From Skermanella stibiiresistens SB22 (lineage in GTDB: Bacteria; Pseudomonadota; Alphaproteobacteria; Azospirillales; Azospirillaceae): a stretch of 64,000 bases of DNA. The position numbers and the translations under genes are program-made. The DNA lies in NCBI RefSeq assembly GCF_000576635.1, contig NZ_AVFL01000012.1:1-64000 (forward strand), written 5' to 3'. A model generated the notes under the pieces. It was given only the letters and a program-made list of their open reading frames with translations. It did not search any database and was not told the origin of the DNA. This document shows positions 36,261-45,491 of this stretch, in pieces (position 1 is the stretch's first letter; the number at the start of each line of letters is the position of its first letter).

Positions 36261-37427
36261 TCAGCCGCAGTCGTCTTCCCTCCGGAAGGGGCTATCCTGC
36301 ATGAGGATCTCGATCTCGTTCTCGACGGCGGGCCGCTCGCGTTTGAGATAGTCGTCGATCGCGGTCCGAAAACCCGGATCACGGATCCAGTGCGAGCTGA
36401 AGGTCCGTGTCGGCAGATAGCCGCGCTGGATCTTGTGCTGGCCTTGGGCGCCGGCCTCGACGCGCTTCAACCCGCGTTCGATCGCGAAATCGATGGCGCG
36501 ATAATAGCAGGTCTCGAAGTGCAGGTGCTTGTAGGTGGCGACGCACCCCCAGTTTCGGCCATACAGCGTGTCGGTGCCGAGCAGGTTGAGCGCGCCGGCG
36601 ACCCATTCGCCGCCATCCTCGACCAGCATCAGGACGACCCGATCCGCCATGGTCTCGCCAAGCTGGCGGAAGAACTTGCGATTGAGATAGGCGCTGCCCC
36701 ACTTGCGGTCGCTGGTGTCCATGTAGAACTTGTAAAAGGCGTCCCAATGCTCCTGGCGCAGGTCCGGGCCGGTCAGGGTATGGATTTTAACGCCGCTTTC
36801 CGCCACCTCGCGCCGTTCCTTGCGGATCGACTTGCGCTTTCGGGAATTCAGCTCGCCCAGGAAGTCGTCGAAGCCCCCGTAACCCTTGTTCTCCCAGTGA
36901 TACTGCTGGCCGACGCGCTGGAGCCAGCCAGCCTCGCCGAAGCGCAGCCAGTCCGACTCGGTGGGGAATGTGACATGGATCGAGGAGACCTGATGGCGGT
37001 CCGCCAGTTGCTCCATCGCGGAGATCAGCGCGGCGGCCACTCCCTCGGGCGCCTCGGGGTGGAGGAGCAGGCGGGGCCCGGTCACCGGAGTGAACGGGAC
37101 GGCCGCCTGGAGCTTGGGATAGTAGCTGCCGCCCGCGCGCTCATAGGCGTTGGCCCAGGCGTGATCGAACACGTATTCGCCATAGGAATGGCTTTTCAGG
37201 TAAAGCGGCACCGCTCCCCAGGCGACGCCCTCCGGCCCTTCGAGCACGAGGTGCTGGGGCTGCCAGCCGGTCGCGGCGCGGCAGGACCCGCTGTCCTCGA
37301 GGGCCTTGAGGAAGGCGTGGTTGAGGAACGGGTTCTCCGCGCCGGCACAGGCATCCCAAGCGGCGGCGTCAATCGCGCCGATACCGGGCATCACCTTGAC
37401 CGTGATGGTGTCATTTCCGTCTGGCAT
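36261..37427 (-). CDS. GNAT/FemAB-like protein (DUF482, peptidogalycan-biosynthesis family)
   Basis: 388 residues from ATG 37427; a longer frame upstream reads through the 26-bp tandem repeat and is rejected. Family landmarks are NPFLNHAFLKALEDSGS near residues 33-49, the basic helix NSRKRKSIRKERREV and the acyl-CoA fold end EAGAQGQHKIQRGYLP. These proteins resemble aminoacyl or acyl transferases of cell-wall type; actual activity is unknown. It lies downstream of ridA on the same strand. Confidence 0.86.
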   Translation of the reverse strand: MPDGNDTITVKVMPGIGAIDAAAWDACAGAENPFLNHAFLKALEDSGSCRAATGWQPQHLVLEGPEGVAWGAVPLYLKSHSYGEYVFDHAWANAYERAGGSYYPKLQAAVPFTPVTGPRLLLHPEAPEGVAAALISAMEQLADRHQVSSIHVTFPTESDWLRFGEAGWLQRVGQQYHWENKGYGGFDDFLGELNSRKRKSIRKERREVAESGVKIHTLTGPDLRQEHWDAFYKFYMDTSDRKWGSAYLNRKFFRQLGETMADRVVLMLVEDGGEWVAGALNLLGTDTLYGRNWGCVATYKHLHFETCYYRAIDFAIERGLKRVEAGAQGQHKIQRGYLPTRTFSSHWIRDPGFRTAIDDYLKRERPAVENEIEILMQDSPFRREDDCG

Positions 37428-37453
37428 GCACACAGAATTAGACGTTTCGCGCC

Positions 37454-37547
37454 GCGGCGCAAGCCGCTTGCCCAAGACCGCGGCGCGAGCCGCTTGCCCA
37501 AGATCGCGGCGCGAGCCGCTTGCCCAAGATCGCGGCGCGAGCAGCTT
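37454..37547. repeat. 26-bp tandem repeat between ridA and the DUF482 gene
   Basis: Three full units (starting at 37454, 37480 and 37506) and a partial fourth at 37532 that runs into the ridA stop. Units differ by at most two bases. Each contains GCGGC-GCGA-GCCGC, a perfect 5-bp hairpin with a four-base loop, followed by TTGCCCAAGA. No spacers, so not a CRISPR. Confidence 0.9.
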
Positions 37548-38013
37548 ACTTGAGCTCGAACACCGCCTCGACCTCGACCGCCGAACCGAGCGGCAGCGAC
37601 GGGGCGCCGACCGCGAACCGGGCGTGCTTGCCGGCATCGCCGAAGACTTCGATCATCAGCTCCGACGCGCCGTTGATCACCTTGGGATGATCGTTGAAGT
37701 CGGGGCCGCAGTTGACGAAGCCGCCCAGCTTCAGGCAACGCGACACCCGGTCCAGATCGCCGCCGCAGGCCGCGGCCACTTGGGCCAGGATGTTGAGGGC
37801 GCAAACGCGGGCGCAGGCGTGGCCGTCCTCGATGGACAGATCGGCGCCGACCTTGCCTTTGTGCGACAAGGCGCCGTCCCGCATGGGTATCTGGCCAGAT
37901 ACGAACAGGATGTTGCCGGACAGCGTGTAGGGCACGTAAGCCCCGGCCGGAGCCGGTAGGTTGGGCAGATCGATGCCCAGTTCCTTCAGGCGCGCGGCGA
38001 TGGTTCCCGCCAT
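37546..38013 (-). CDS. RidA/YjgF family enamine/imine deaminase
   Basis: 155 residues from ATG 38013 (AAGGA upstream). This belongs to the longer RidA subgroup, starting TIAARLKELGIDLPNLPAPAG; NILFVSGQIP and the FVNCGPDFNDHPKVINGAS segment are typical. RidA proteins hydrolyse reactive enamines such as 2-aminoacrylate; several subgroups lack the catalytic Arg, which I do not see at the usual place, so activity is uncertain. The stop codon lies in the last unit of the 26-bp tandem repeat. Confidence 0.9.
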   Translation of the reverse strand: MAGTIAARLKELGIDLPNLPAPAGAYVPYTLSGNILFVSGQIPMRDGALSHKGKVGADLSIEDGHACARVCALNILAQVAAACGGDLDRVSRCLKLGGFVNCGPDFNDHPKVINGASELMIEVFGDAGKHARFAVGAPSLPLGSAVEVEAVFELK

Positions 38014-38116
38014 GGTTCTCGTTCCTTCCTGTCTTTGGTCGTCGAAAGGAAGACCATAGCCGGACACTTCGCCGCGGGCCAGAGCGGGTGTCGCGGTCGG
38101 CCGGATGGCCGTCCCG

Positions 38117-39871
38117 TCACGCGCTCAGTTTATAGCGCCCGACGAGTTGATCGAGATGGTTGGCCAGCCGGCTCAACTCTCCCGCGGCGCTAGATGTCTC
38201 GGTGGCGCCGGCCGCCGTGTTCTGGGCGATGCCGACCATGACCTGCACCGACTCGCTGACCCGCCGAGCCTCGTCCGCCGTCTGGCTGGTGTCGGTCGCC
38301 ACCGCCTTGGCCGAACTCGCCACTTGGCCGACATTGCGGCCGATCTCGGTCGTGGTGGCGCTTTGCTGATCGACCTCGGCGGCGATCGAGCCCGCGATCC
38401 GGTCGATCTCCGCGATCACGTCGTGGATCGCCGCGATCGATCCCGCGACATGCGACATGGCGCCCGCGACCAGATCGATCGAGGTGACGGACTGCTCCGT
38501 CTGTTCCTGGGTCGTGGTTATCCGGGTCGTGATCTCCTCTGCCGCCTTGGCGCTCTGGGTGGCGAGGTTCTTGACCTCGGTGGCGACCACGGCGAAGCCC
38601 TTGCCGGCCTCTCCCGCGCGCGCCGCCTCGATCGTCGCGTTCAGCGCCAGGAGATTGGTCTGACTGGCGATGTCGGAGATGACCTTGATGACCTGTCCGA
38701 TCTCGGCGCTGTTCTGCGACAGCTGCCGGATCGTCCCGACCGCCGTGGTGATGGCCTGTTCCGCGCCGCGCAGGGTCGCGCGCGCCTGATCGGCGGCCGT
38801 CGACGCCTTGTGGGCGACATCGGAGCTGGCGGAGGCGTGCCTCGCCACCTCCGCGATGGAGGCGGTCATCTCCTCCGACGCGGCGGCGACCCCGTCGGCG
38901 CTGGTGGCCAGCCGCTCGGCGATGGATGACAGATCACCGACCGCCGCGACCACGCTTCCCATGGCGCGGCTGATGTCATCGGCGTGATCGTTCATGGTCT
39001 CGGCGTTGCGGCTCATCTCGACCGACGACGCGCTCAACTCGACCGACGCCGCCGACACCGAGGCGCTGGCCTCGCTGACCTCGCCCATGCTGCCGCGCAG
39101 GCTTTCCACCAAGTGGTTGAAGTCCTTGGCCATGACCCCGATCTCGTCGCCGCTGTCGACTTCGGCGACACGCGACAGGTCGCCCGCCCGGGCGGCTGAT
39201 ATCAGGCCTTGCATCACCGGGATCGGCCGGATGATCGCGCGGCCCAGCGCCCAGGCGATCATGGCCTGGACCGCCAGGAGCGCCAGACAGATCACGGTCA
39301 ATTCCAGCCCGATCCGCGCGAAGGCGGCGTCGACGTCGTCCACGTAGATGCCGGAGCCGATCACCCATTTCCAGGGCTTGTACAGGCCGGCATAGCCGAT
39401 CTTCGGCTGCGGTGTGCCCGTGCCGCCTTTGGGCCAGACGTATTGGACGACGGCCGAGCCCTCCGCCATCGCCAGCCGGGTCATCTCGCCGACGAAGGCG
39501 AAACCGGCCGCGTCCTTGGTCTCCCGCAGGTTCTTGCCAACCAGCTGCGGGCTGATGCCATGGGCGATCACCGTGCCCGTCGGATCCAGGACGAAGAAGT
39601 ATTCACCGTCGGCGTAGCGGAGCGCCGTGACTCCGGCGAGGGCGGCCGCCTGCGCGGCCTCCCGCGTCAGCGTTCCCGCCGCCTCCAGCCTGGCGAAGTG
39701 GTCGACCAGGGTTGAGGCGACCTCGACCAGATGGCGGGTCTGGGCCTGCCGTTCGGTGAACATCTGGCTTCTAAGGGTGAGGAGGGCGAGGAGAGCGACG
39801 GTCAGCATCCCGACGAGGCCGGCCGCCACGATCAGGAGGATCTTTCGCCTCACGGACATATTGCTGAACAT
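38117..39871 (-). CDS. Methyl-accepting chemotaxis protein with periplasmic Cache domain
   Basis: 584 residues from ATG 39871 (AGGGAG five bases before). TM1 (about 11-33), an extracellular single Cache domain (about 50-180; [20 protein letters not shown], and [13 protein letters not shown]), TM2, a HAMP domain and a long signalling coiled coil with the tip [19 protein letters not shown]. Single Cache receptors of this kind bind small organic ligands; the ligand cannot be assigned. No che genes are close. Confidence 0.95.
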   Translation of the reverse strand: MFSNMSVRRKILLIVAAGLVGMLTVALLALLTLRSQMFTERQAQTRHLVEVASTLVDHFARLEAAGTLTREAAQAAALAGVTALRYADGEYFFVLDPTGTVIAHGISPQLVGKNLRETKDAAGFAFVGEMTRLAMAEGSAVVQYVWPKGGTGTPQPKIGYAGLYKPWKWVIGSGIYVDDVDAAFARIGLELTVICLALLAVQAMIAWALGRAIIRPIPVMQGLISAARAGDLSRVAEVDSGDEIGVMAKDFNHLVESLRGSMGEVSEASASVSAASVELSASSVEMSRNAETMNDHADDISRAMGSVVAAVGDLSSIAERLATSADGVAAASEEMTASIAEVARHASASSDVAHKASTAADQARATLRGAEQAITTAVGTIRQLSQNSAEIGQVIKVISDIASQTNLLALNATIEAARAGEAGKGFAVVATEVKNLATQSAKAAEEITTRITTTQEQTEQSVTSIDLVAGAMSHVAGSIAAIHDVIAEIDRIAGSIAAEVDQQSATTTEIGRNVGQVASSAKAVATDTSQTADEARRVSESVQVMVGIAQNTAAGATETSSAAGELSRLANHLDQLVGRYKLSA

Positions 39872-39938
39872 CGCCGCTCCCTGGACGGATAGTTGCTTTT
39901 GACTTGTAATAAACATTCTTTGTCACGATCGCGAATGT

Positions 39939-39950
39939 ACCGTTAACGGT
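39939..39950. promoter_or_regulatory. Palindrome ACCGTTAACGGT upstream of the chemoreceptor gene
   Basis: Perfect 12-bp palindrome 68 bp before the chemoreceptor ATG. Its 10-bp core CCGTTAACGG recurs in the 22-bp palindrome upstream of prkA (43065-43086). Confidence 0.4.
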
Positions 39951-40087
39951 CGGTCGGATTTCCGGGTTGGAACCGGGCTTGTGCCATTCCGTCGCACCCT
40001 CCCTCGCGACAAGTGTTGCGAACGACTCTCAAGAGGTTTACAAATGACCATGGTTGCGAGTGACTATCACTTTCAGGGAGATGATCG

Positions 40088-40600
40088 TTGGCGAATCAGA
40101 TGCTCGTTCGATCGGCGGCCGGCACAGCGGATCACGATATCATTCCGGACCAGGAAGATCCCGAGACCCTGGCGGTTTGGACGTTCCGCCGCTGGGTGCT
40201 GGGTGTGCGCCACCAGGCGCCGGAGCAATGGGACACCGTCTGGCGCGGGTTGCGGCGGCGTTGCGGCGAACGGGCGGCGCGGGAGGCTTCGGCGGCGATG
40301 GCGGAAATGATCGAGGCGCTGCGCCGGACCTCTCGCCGTACCATCACCCATCACCAGCCCTGCTGTCCCTGCGTCGGTGACGACGAGGCGCTTCTGCTGG
40401 TTCTGCTCGGGGCGTGCCAGAGGAACGAGAGCGCGCTGGCCTGGACGGCCGCGAGGACACTGTCGGGAACGGTGGACCCGCGGTCCCTGGTGCTGGGCGC
40501 CATGCGCTTCGCGGACGCCTTCGCCGAACGCGGATTGACGCTGCCACCGCGCGACCTGCCCGATGGCGCGACCGTTCCCGAGGGGACGATGGTTCATTGA
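40088..40600 (+). CDS. Hypothetical protein
   Basis: 170 residues if started at TTG 40088, which has GGGAG 7 bases upstream; an ATG four codons in is the alternative. Helical, Arg/Ala-rich, with a CCPC motif (HHQPCCPCVGDDE) in the middle that could bind metal or form a disulfide. No family recognised. It lies in the 5' neighbourhood of the GH13 gene, same strand, but the 81-bp gap leaves co-transcription open. Confidence 0.7.
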   Translation: MANQMLVRSAAGTADHDIIPDQEDPETLAVWTFRRWVLGVRHQAPEQWDTVWRGLRRRCGERAAREASAAMAEMIEALRRTSRRTITHHQPCCPCVGDDEALLLVLLGACQRNESALAWTAARTLSGTVDPRSLVLGAMRFADAFAERGLTLPPRDLPDGATVPEGTMVH

Positions 40601-40681
40601 GGGTGATTTCGCTGGACCCGTTTGGCCAAGGCGTGCGTTCTACCGACGGCAGGGTTGGTTTCGGCGAGGGTCCTCGAGGTC

Positions 40682-42298
40682 ATGGACAATTCGAGCAAGA
40701 GTTGGTGGCGGCACGGCGTCATCTATCAGATCTATCCCCGGTCGTTCCGGGACAGTAACGGTGATGGCGTCGGTGATTTGCCGGGTGTCATGGAGCGGCT
40801 CGACTATCTGGCATGGCTTGGGGTCGACGCGATCTGGCTATCCCCTATCTACCCGTCGCCGATGGCCGATTTCGGTTACGACGTGTCCGACTTCACCGGG
40901 ATCCATCCGATCTTCGGCACCAACGAGCAGTTCGACACGCTTGTCGCGCAAGTCCATCAGCGCGGGTTGAAGCTGATCCTGGACTTCGTGCCGAACCACA
41001 CATCGGACCAGCACCCCTGGTTCCAGGAGGCCCGACGGTCGAGGGACTCGGCCCGGCGCGATTGGTACATTTGGCGCGACCCGGCCCCGGACGGCGGACC
41101 GCCGAACAACTGGCTCAGCAATTTCGGCGGCAGCGCCTGGGAGTTCGACGCCGGAACGGGTCAGTACTACTACCACGCTTTCCTGAGGGAGCAGCCGGAC
41201 CTGAACTGGCGCAACCCCGCCGTCCGCGAGGCCATGTACGACGCGCTGCGCCACTGGATGGCGCGGGGCGTCGACGGCTTCCGCGTCGACGTGATCTGGC
41301 ACTTGATCAAGGACGACGAGTTCCGCGACAACCCGGTTTCTCCCGGCTGGGTCGCGGGCATGGATCCGTTCCACCAGCTCGTCCCCGTCCATACGGCGGA
41401 CCGGCCGGAGGTCCACGAGGTTGTCCGCGAGATGCGCCAGGTGGTCGACGAGTTCGACGACCGCGTCCTGATCGGGGAGATCTACCTGCCGCTGGAACGG
41501 CTGATGGCCTATTACGGCGTCGACCTGACCGGCGCCCATATGCCGTTCAACTTCCAACTGATCGACGCACCGTGGCACGCGCGGACCGTCGACCGCATGA
41601 TCCGGGACTACGAGGCTGCCCTGCCACCCGGCGGCTGGCCCAATTGGGTCCTGGGCAACCATGACAAGCCGCGGATCGCCAGCCGGGTAGGCTCCGCCCA
41701 GGCACGGGTCGCGGCCATGCTGCTGCTGACCCTGCGCGGCACTCCGACGCTTTATTACGGGGACGAACTGGGCATGGAGAACGTCCATATCCGGTCCGAT
41801 CAGGTTCAGGATCCCTTCGAGCGAAACGTGCCCGGCAAAGGCCTGGGCCGCGATCCCGAGCGCACGCCCATGCGGTGGGACGCGTCGGCCAACGCCGGTT
41901 TCACCTCCGGCGAGCCCTGGTTGCCGATCGGCGACGATGTCGAGCGGATCAACGTCGAGGCCGAGACGGATGACGAAACCTCCATGCTAACCCTGTGCCG
42001 CAACCTGATCGCGTTGCGCCGGGGCGAGGACGCCCTATCCGAAGGGGCGTTCGAGGCCATTTCCGCGGAAGGGGATGTGCTGGCCTACCAGCGTATTCAC
42101 GGGGGAAACCGTTTCGCCATCGTCCTGAACTTCGGAGCCACCCCCGCGCGGGTCGCCTTGCCCGATATCTTCGCTGATGGGCGTGTCCGGCTGTCCACTT
42201 TCATGGATCGCGGAGGGGCGTCGAAGGACGTCGGGACATCGTTAGAGGTTCGGGGACACGAGGGTGTGATCGTGCAGATGGATCCACGCCGGCGCTGA
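40682..42298 (+). CDS. GH13 alpha-glucosidase
   Basis: 538 residues. Catalytic nucleophile Asp203 (GFRVDVIWHL), acid/base Glu266 (IGEIYLP), third Asp328 (GNHDKPR), and His106 in DFVPNHTS. The ATG at 40682 is chosen since the N-terminal WWRHGVIYQIYPRSF of the (beta/alpha)8 barrel starts right after it. The motif set fits alpha-glucosidase/oligo-1,6-glucosidase hydrolysing short maltooligosaccharides or similar; no signal peptide, so cytoplasmic. Confidence 0.93.
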   Translation: MDNSSKSWWRHGVIYQIYPRSFRDSNGDGVGDLPGVMERLDYLAWLGVDAIWLSPIYPSPMADFGYDVSDFTGIHPIFGTNEQFDTLVAQVHQRGLKLILDFVPNHTSDQHPWFQEARRSRDSARRDWYIWRDPAPDGGPPNNWLSNFGGSAWEFDAGTGQYYYHAFLREQPDLNWRNPAVREAMYDALRHWMARGVDGFRVDVIWHLIKDDEFRDNPVSPGWVAGMDPFHQLVPVHTADRPEVHEVVREMRQVVDEFDDRVLIGEIYLPLERLMAYYGVDLTGAHMPFNFQLIDAPWHARTVDRMIRDYEAALPPGGWPNWVLGNHDKPRIASRVGSAQARVAAMLLLTLRGTPTLYYGDELGMENVHIRSDQVQDPFERNVPGKGLGRDPERTPMRWDASANAGFTSGEPWLPIGDDVERINVEAETDDETSMLTLCRNLIALRRGEDALSEGAFEAISAEGDVLAYQRIHGGNRFAIVLNFGATPARVALPDIFADGRVRLSTFMDRGGASKDVGTSLEVRGHEGVIVQMDPRRR

Positions 42299-42323
42299 TT
42301 TTCCCCCGGGTCGCCGTTCCCGC

Positions 42324-42494
42324 TCAGGCGAGATCGGGCTGGCTGCCGGGGAACCGCGGGTCGGAGGGATCGGTCGGCGAGCCCGGGATCTTGCCCGGAA
42401 TGATCCCGGTTTGATCGTCATCGGACGGGTTGCGCTCCGTTTCCGGTGGTTCCGAAACGGGGTCGGGGCGCGGGTCGACGGCTGGCTTGTTCAT
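42324..42494 (-). CDS. 56-residue proline-rich small protein
   Basis: Reads MNKPAVDPRPDPVSEPPETE at its start and ends in PGSQPDLA. AGGAGA lies 7 bases before the ATG, a good ribosome site. The protein is rich in Pro, Asp and Ser, so it is probably disordered. It is too short for standard calling but the clean start, ribosome site and third-position GC bias support a real gene. Function unknown. Confidence 0.65.
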   Translation of the reverse strand: MNKPAVDPRPDPVSEPPETERNPSDDDQTGIIPGKIPGSPTDPSDPRFPGSQPDLA

Positions 42495-42641
42495 TTTCGT
42501 TCTCCTGTCTTATAATTGCAACAGGCGGAGTGGCGATTGGGTTGCACCCTCTCGAACGGGGGTGCCCAAGAGGTCTATCGAGTCGGTGTCGATGATCCGC
42601 GAGAATCGTCATTTCCGACGGTTTCGGATGGGACGAGGGTC

Positions 42642-42666
42642 GGAACGAGTACAGCTTGGGTGTGTT
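42642..42666 (+). promoter_or_regulatory. Candidate EcfG-type promoter
   Basis: GGAAC (42642-42646), 16 bases, TGTT (42663-42666), reading rightward toward prkA. The nearest gene in that direction is 860 bp away, so either the leader is long or an unrecognised small transcript starts here. Pattern match only. Confidence 0.35.
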
Positions 42667-43064
42667 TGATAAATCACAATGCATGCGGAGATACTGCTTC
42701 AAGGCGCTCGTCAGACGGCGCCGCTCCCGCGTTGACTGGCTGAAAAAATCGGGGGGAGGGTGACGCGCCGATGTGTCCGGACGACCGGATGCCGGGGCGC
42801 CGAACCGAACATTCCACGACGTGGGAGAGGATCGATCACATCCGCTCTTGCTCGAACGCCCGCTTGTGTTTGAAACTCCTTGTTAACGAAACGCCGCTTA
42901 ACGTACCGATGTTAACCATCACGGTGTCTGGAAGGGGAACGGCTTGAAGCTACGAACCGCAGACCATCAAGGCTCCGGCCGGACCGTTCAGTCCGACCGC
43001 CGCGTCGAGGGTTCGCCGTTCCGGCCGCGGTTGGTTTCGCCTGAGGGACACACACCCTGGTGGT

Positions 43065-43086
43065 TCGGTGCCGTTAACGGCACCGA
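43065..43086. promoter_or_regulatory. Perfect 22-bp palindrome in the prkA upstream region
   Basis: Each half is TCGGTGCCGTT or its complement, with no spacer. Centre is GTTAAC. It could bind a dimeric regulator; no partner can be named. Confidence 0.5.
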
Positions 43087-43336
43087 CGGGGCTGCTTCAA
43101 ATCATCGCGGTGCGGTATTCTCCGTGCGGCCGTCGATGGTGTCGCCTTCGAATAGCCAAACTCCAAGGCGACACTTCGAGTATGATTGGGGCAGGGTGGC
43201 TGACATATCGTTCTCCCGTAAAGCCGGTTCGACCCGGTGGCAATCCAGCCGGCGCATGCAATTTCGGCATGACGTTAGAAATCTCTTCGAGACTAGCTAT
43301 ATATATTTGCTGAACGTGAACCGCGCGAGGTCTACG

Positions 43337-43388
43337 CTATATCGTTATGGTGACGGCGATTGTCTTCGCCGGAAAAGTAACGATATAG
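43337..43388 (+). promoter_or_regulatory. Long stem-loop 137 bp before prkA
   Basis: Perfect 11-bp arms CTATATCGTTA (43337-43347) and TAACGATATAG (43378-43388) enclose 30 bases that contain an inner GGCGA/TCGCC stem with a six-base loop. It could be an mRNA leader structure, a terminator/attenuator or a protein-binding site. Confidence 0.5.
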
Positions 43389-43524
43389 AACAGGGCAACC
43401 TGATGGACAGGCGCGGAGGACTGACGACTTTCGTTGCTTGCGGCGCACCTGGCGGAGAAGTGGACGTATGAAGCCAGTCGAGCGCCGCAGGATCAATGGA
43501 AACCCTTACACAGAGGAGTGACCG

Positions 43525-45471
43525 ATGTTCCCGGCCGACGACCTGTTTTCACGGTACAGTCAGAACTACGAGGGTCGCAAAGAAGTCGAGATGACCCTCG
43601 TCGAATATCTCGAGGCATGCAAGGCCGATCCGCTGATCTACGCCACCGCCGCGGAGCGGCTGCTGGCGTCGATCGGAGAGGCGGAGGTGGTCGACACCGC
43701 CAAGGATCCGCGCCTCGGACGGATCTTCATGAACCGCACCATCAAGGTGTATCCCGCCTTCAATGACTTCTACGGCATGGAGGAGACGATCGAGCGCATC
43801 GTCGGCTTCTTCCGGCATGCCGCACAGGGTCTAGAGGAGCGGAAGCAGATCCTCTACCTGCTGGGTCCAGTCGGCGGCGGCAAGTCGTCGCTGGCGGAGC
43901 GCCTGAAATCGCTGATGGAAAACCGGCCGATCTACGCGCTGAAGGCCGGCAAGGAGATCAGTCCGCTGTTCGAAAGCCCGCTTGGCCTGTTCGATCCGGA
44001 CCAGATGGGCCCGGTGCTCGAGGACAAGTTCGGCATTCCGCGCCGGCGCCTGACCGGCTTGATGAGCCCCTGGGCGGTCAAGCGGCTGGACGAGTTCGGT
44101 GGCGACATCTCCAAGTTCCGCGTCGTCCGGCTGATGCCGTCCAAGCTGCGTCAGGTCGGCGTGTCGAAGACCGAACCGGGTGACGAGAACAACCAGGATA
44201 TCTCCAGCTTGGTCGGCAAGGTCGACATCCGCAAGCTGGAGATGTTCAGCCAGAACGACCCCGACGCCTACAGCTTCTCCGGCGGCCTCAACCGCGCGAC
44301 CCAGGGCATCCTCGAGTTCGTCGAGATGTTCAAGGCGCCGATCAAGATGCTGCACCCGCTGCTGACGGCGACGCAGGAAGGCAACTATGTCGGCACCGAG
44401 AACATCGGCGCCATGCCATTCCAAGGCATCATCCTGGCCCACTCCAACGAGGCGGAGTGGCAGGCGTTCAAGAACAACAAGAACAACGAAGCCTTCATCG
44501 ACCGTATCTGCGTGATCAAGGTGCCTTACTGCCTGCGGGTGACCGAGGAGCAGAGCATCTACGACAAGCTGATCCAGTCGAGCGATCTGGCGACGGCCCC
44601 CTGCGCCCCGGCCACGCTTCAGATGATGGCCCGCTTCTCGGTCCTGTCGCGCCTGCGCGAACACGAGAATTCGAGCCTCTATTCGAAGATGCGGATCTAT
44701 GACGGCGAGACCCTGAAGGAGACCGATCCCAAGGCCCGGTCGATGCAGGAGTATCGCGACGCCGGCGGTGTCGACGAGGGTATGGAGGGTATCTCCACCC
44801 GCTTCGCCTTCAAGGTGCTGGCGGCGACCTTCAACTATGACAACACCGAGATCTCGGCCGATCCGGTCCACCTGATGTATGTGCTCGAGCAGTCGATCAA
44901 GCGCGAGCAGTTCCCGGAGGACACCGAGAAACGCTACATGGAGTTCATCAAGGGTGAACTGGCGCCGCGCTACGCCGAGTTCATCGGCAACGAAATCCAA
45001 AAAGCCTACCTGGAATCCTACCACGACTATGGCCAGAACATGTTCGACCGCTATGTCGATTATGCGGACGCCTGGATCGAGGACCAGGATTTCAAGGATC
45101 CCGACACCGGTCAGCTGATGAACCGCGATCTGCTGAACCAGGAGTTGACCAAGATCGAGAAGCCCGCGGGCATCGCCAATCCCAAGGACTTCCGGAACGA
45201 GGTCGTGAAGTTCGCGCTGCGCGCGCGGGCGAACAACGCCGGACGGAACCCGTCATGGAATTCCTATGAGAAGATCCGTGAGGTGATCGAGCGGCGCATG
45301 TTCAGCCAGGTGGAGGATTTGCTGCCGGTGATCAGTTTCGGCAGCAAGAAGGACAGCGACACCGAGAAGAAGCATTCCGACTTCGTCGAGCGTATGATGG
45401 ATCGGAGCTACACGGAACGTCAGGTCCGCCGGCTGGTCGAGTGGTACATGAGAGTGAAGCAGGCCGGCTGA
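43525..45471 (+). CDS. prkA: PrkA family serine protein kinase (YeaG-like)
   Basis: 648 residues. AAA+-type P-loop GPVGGGKSS (114-122) followed by the PrkA C-terminal kinase-like domain. It is cytoplasmic and conserved with yeaH and spoVR; in enterobacteria the set responds to nitrogen starvation and stationary phase. GAGGAG precedes the ATG. First gene of the three-gene cassette; its upstream region is exceptionally long and structured. Confidence 0.95.
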   Translation: MFPADDLFSRYSQNYEGRKEVEMTLVEYLEACKADPLIYATAAERLLASIGEAEVVDTAKDPRLGRIFMNRTIKVYPAFNDFYGMEETIERIVGFFRHAAQGLEERKQILYLLGPVGGGKSSLAERLKSLMENRPIYALKAGKEISPLFESPLGLFDPDQMGPVLEDKFGIPRRRLTGLMSPWAVKRLDEFGGDISKFRVVRLMPSKLRQVGVSKTEPGDENNQDISSLVGKVDIRKLEMFSQNDPDAYSFSGGLNRATQGILEFVEMFKAPIKMLHPLLTATQEGNYVGTENIGAMPFQGIILAHSNEAEWQAFKNNKNNEAFIDRICVIKVPYCLRVTEEQSIYDKLIQSSDLATAPCAPATLQMMARFSVLSRLREHENSSLYSKMRIYDGETLKETDPKARSMQEYRDAGGVDEGMEGISTRFAFKVLAATFNYDNTEISADPVHLMYVLEQSIKREQFPEDTEKRYMEFIKGELAPRYAEFIGNEIQKAYLESYHDYGQNMFDRYVDYADAWIEDQDFKDPDTGQLMNRDLLNQELTKIEKPAGIANPKDFRNEVVKFALRARANNAGRNPSWNSYEKIREVIERRMFSQVEDLLPVISFGSKKDSDTEKKHSDFVERMMDRSYTERQVRRLVEWYMRVKQAG

Positions 45472-45491
45472 GGGAAGGGAAGTTCACCGAT

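Larger units (their letters stand above)
42495..43524. other. 1 kb gene-free region upstream of prkA
   Basis: GC content is visibly lower than in the flanking genes. It holds a candidate EcfG promoter (42642-42666), several GTTAAC/CTTAAC sites (42880-42920), a perfect 22-bp palindrome (43065-43086) and an 11-bp-armed stem-loop (43337-43388). A 175-codon open frame at 42944-43471 looks random in composition. It may be a long regulated leader of prkA or hold a small RNA. Confidence 0.6.

Noticed and set aside
37454-37547. Possible CRISPR array
   Set aside because: Units follow each other without spacers and are hairpin-bearing tandem repeats.
36261-37637. Longer start for the DUF482 gene at 37637
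   Set aside because: The extra 70 codons are translated tandem repeat and ridA antisense; ATG 37427 is used.
42875-42925. Pair of CtrA boxes (TTAA-N7-TTAA) before prkA
   Set aside because: TTAA copies are spaced 10-11 bases apart, not 7.
42944-43471. 175-codon open frame ahead of prkA
   Set aside because: TTG start, no ribosome site, random-looking composition and it crosses both palindromic structures.
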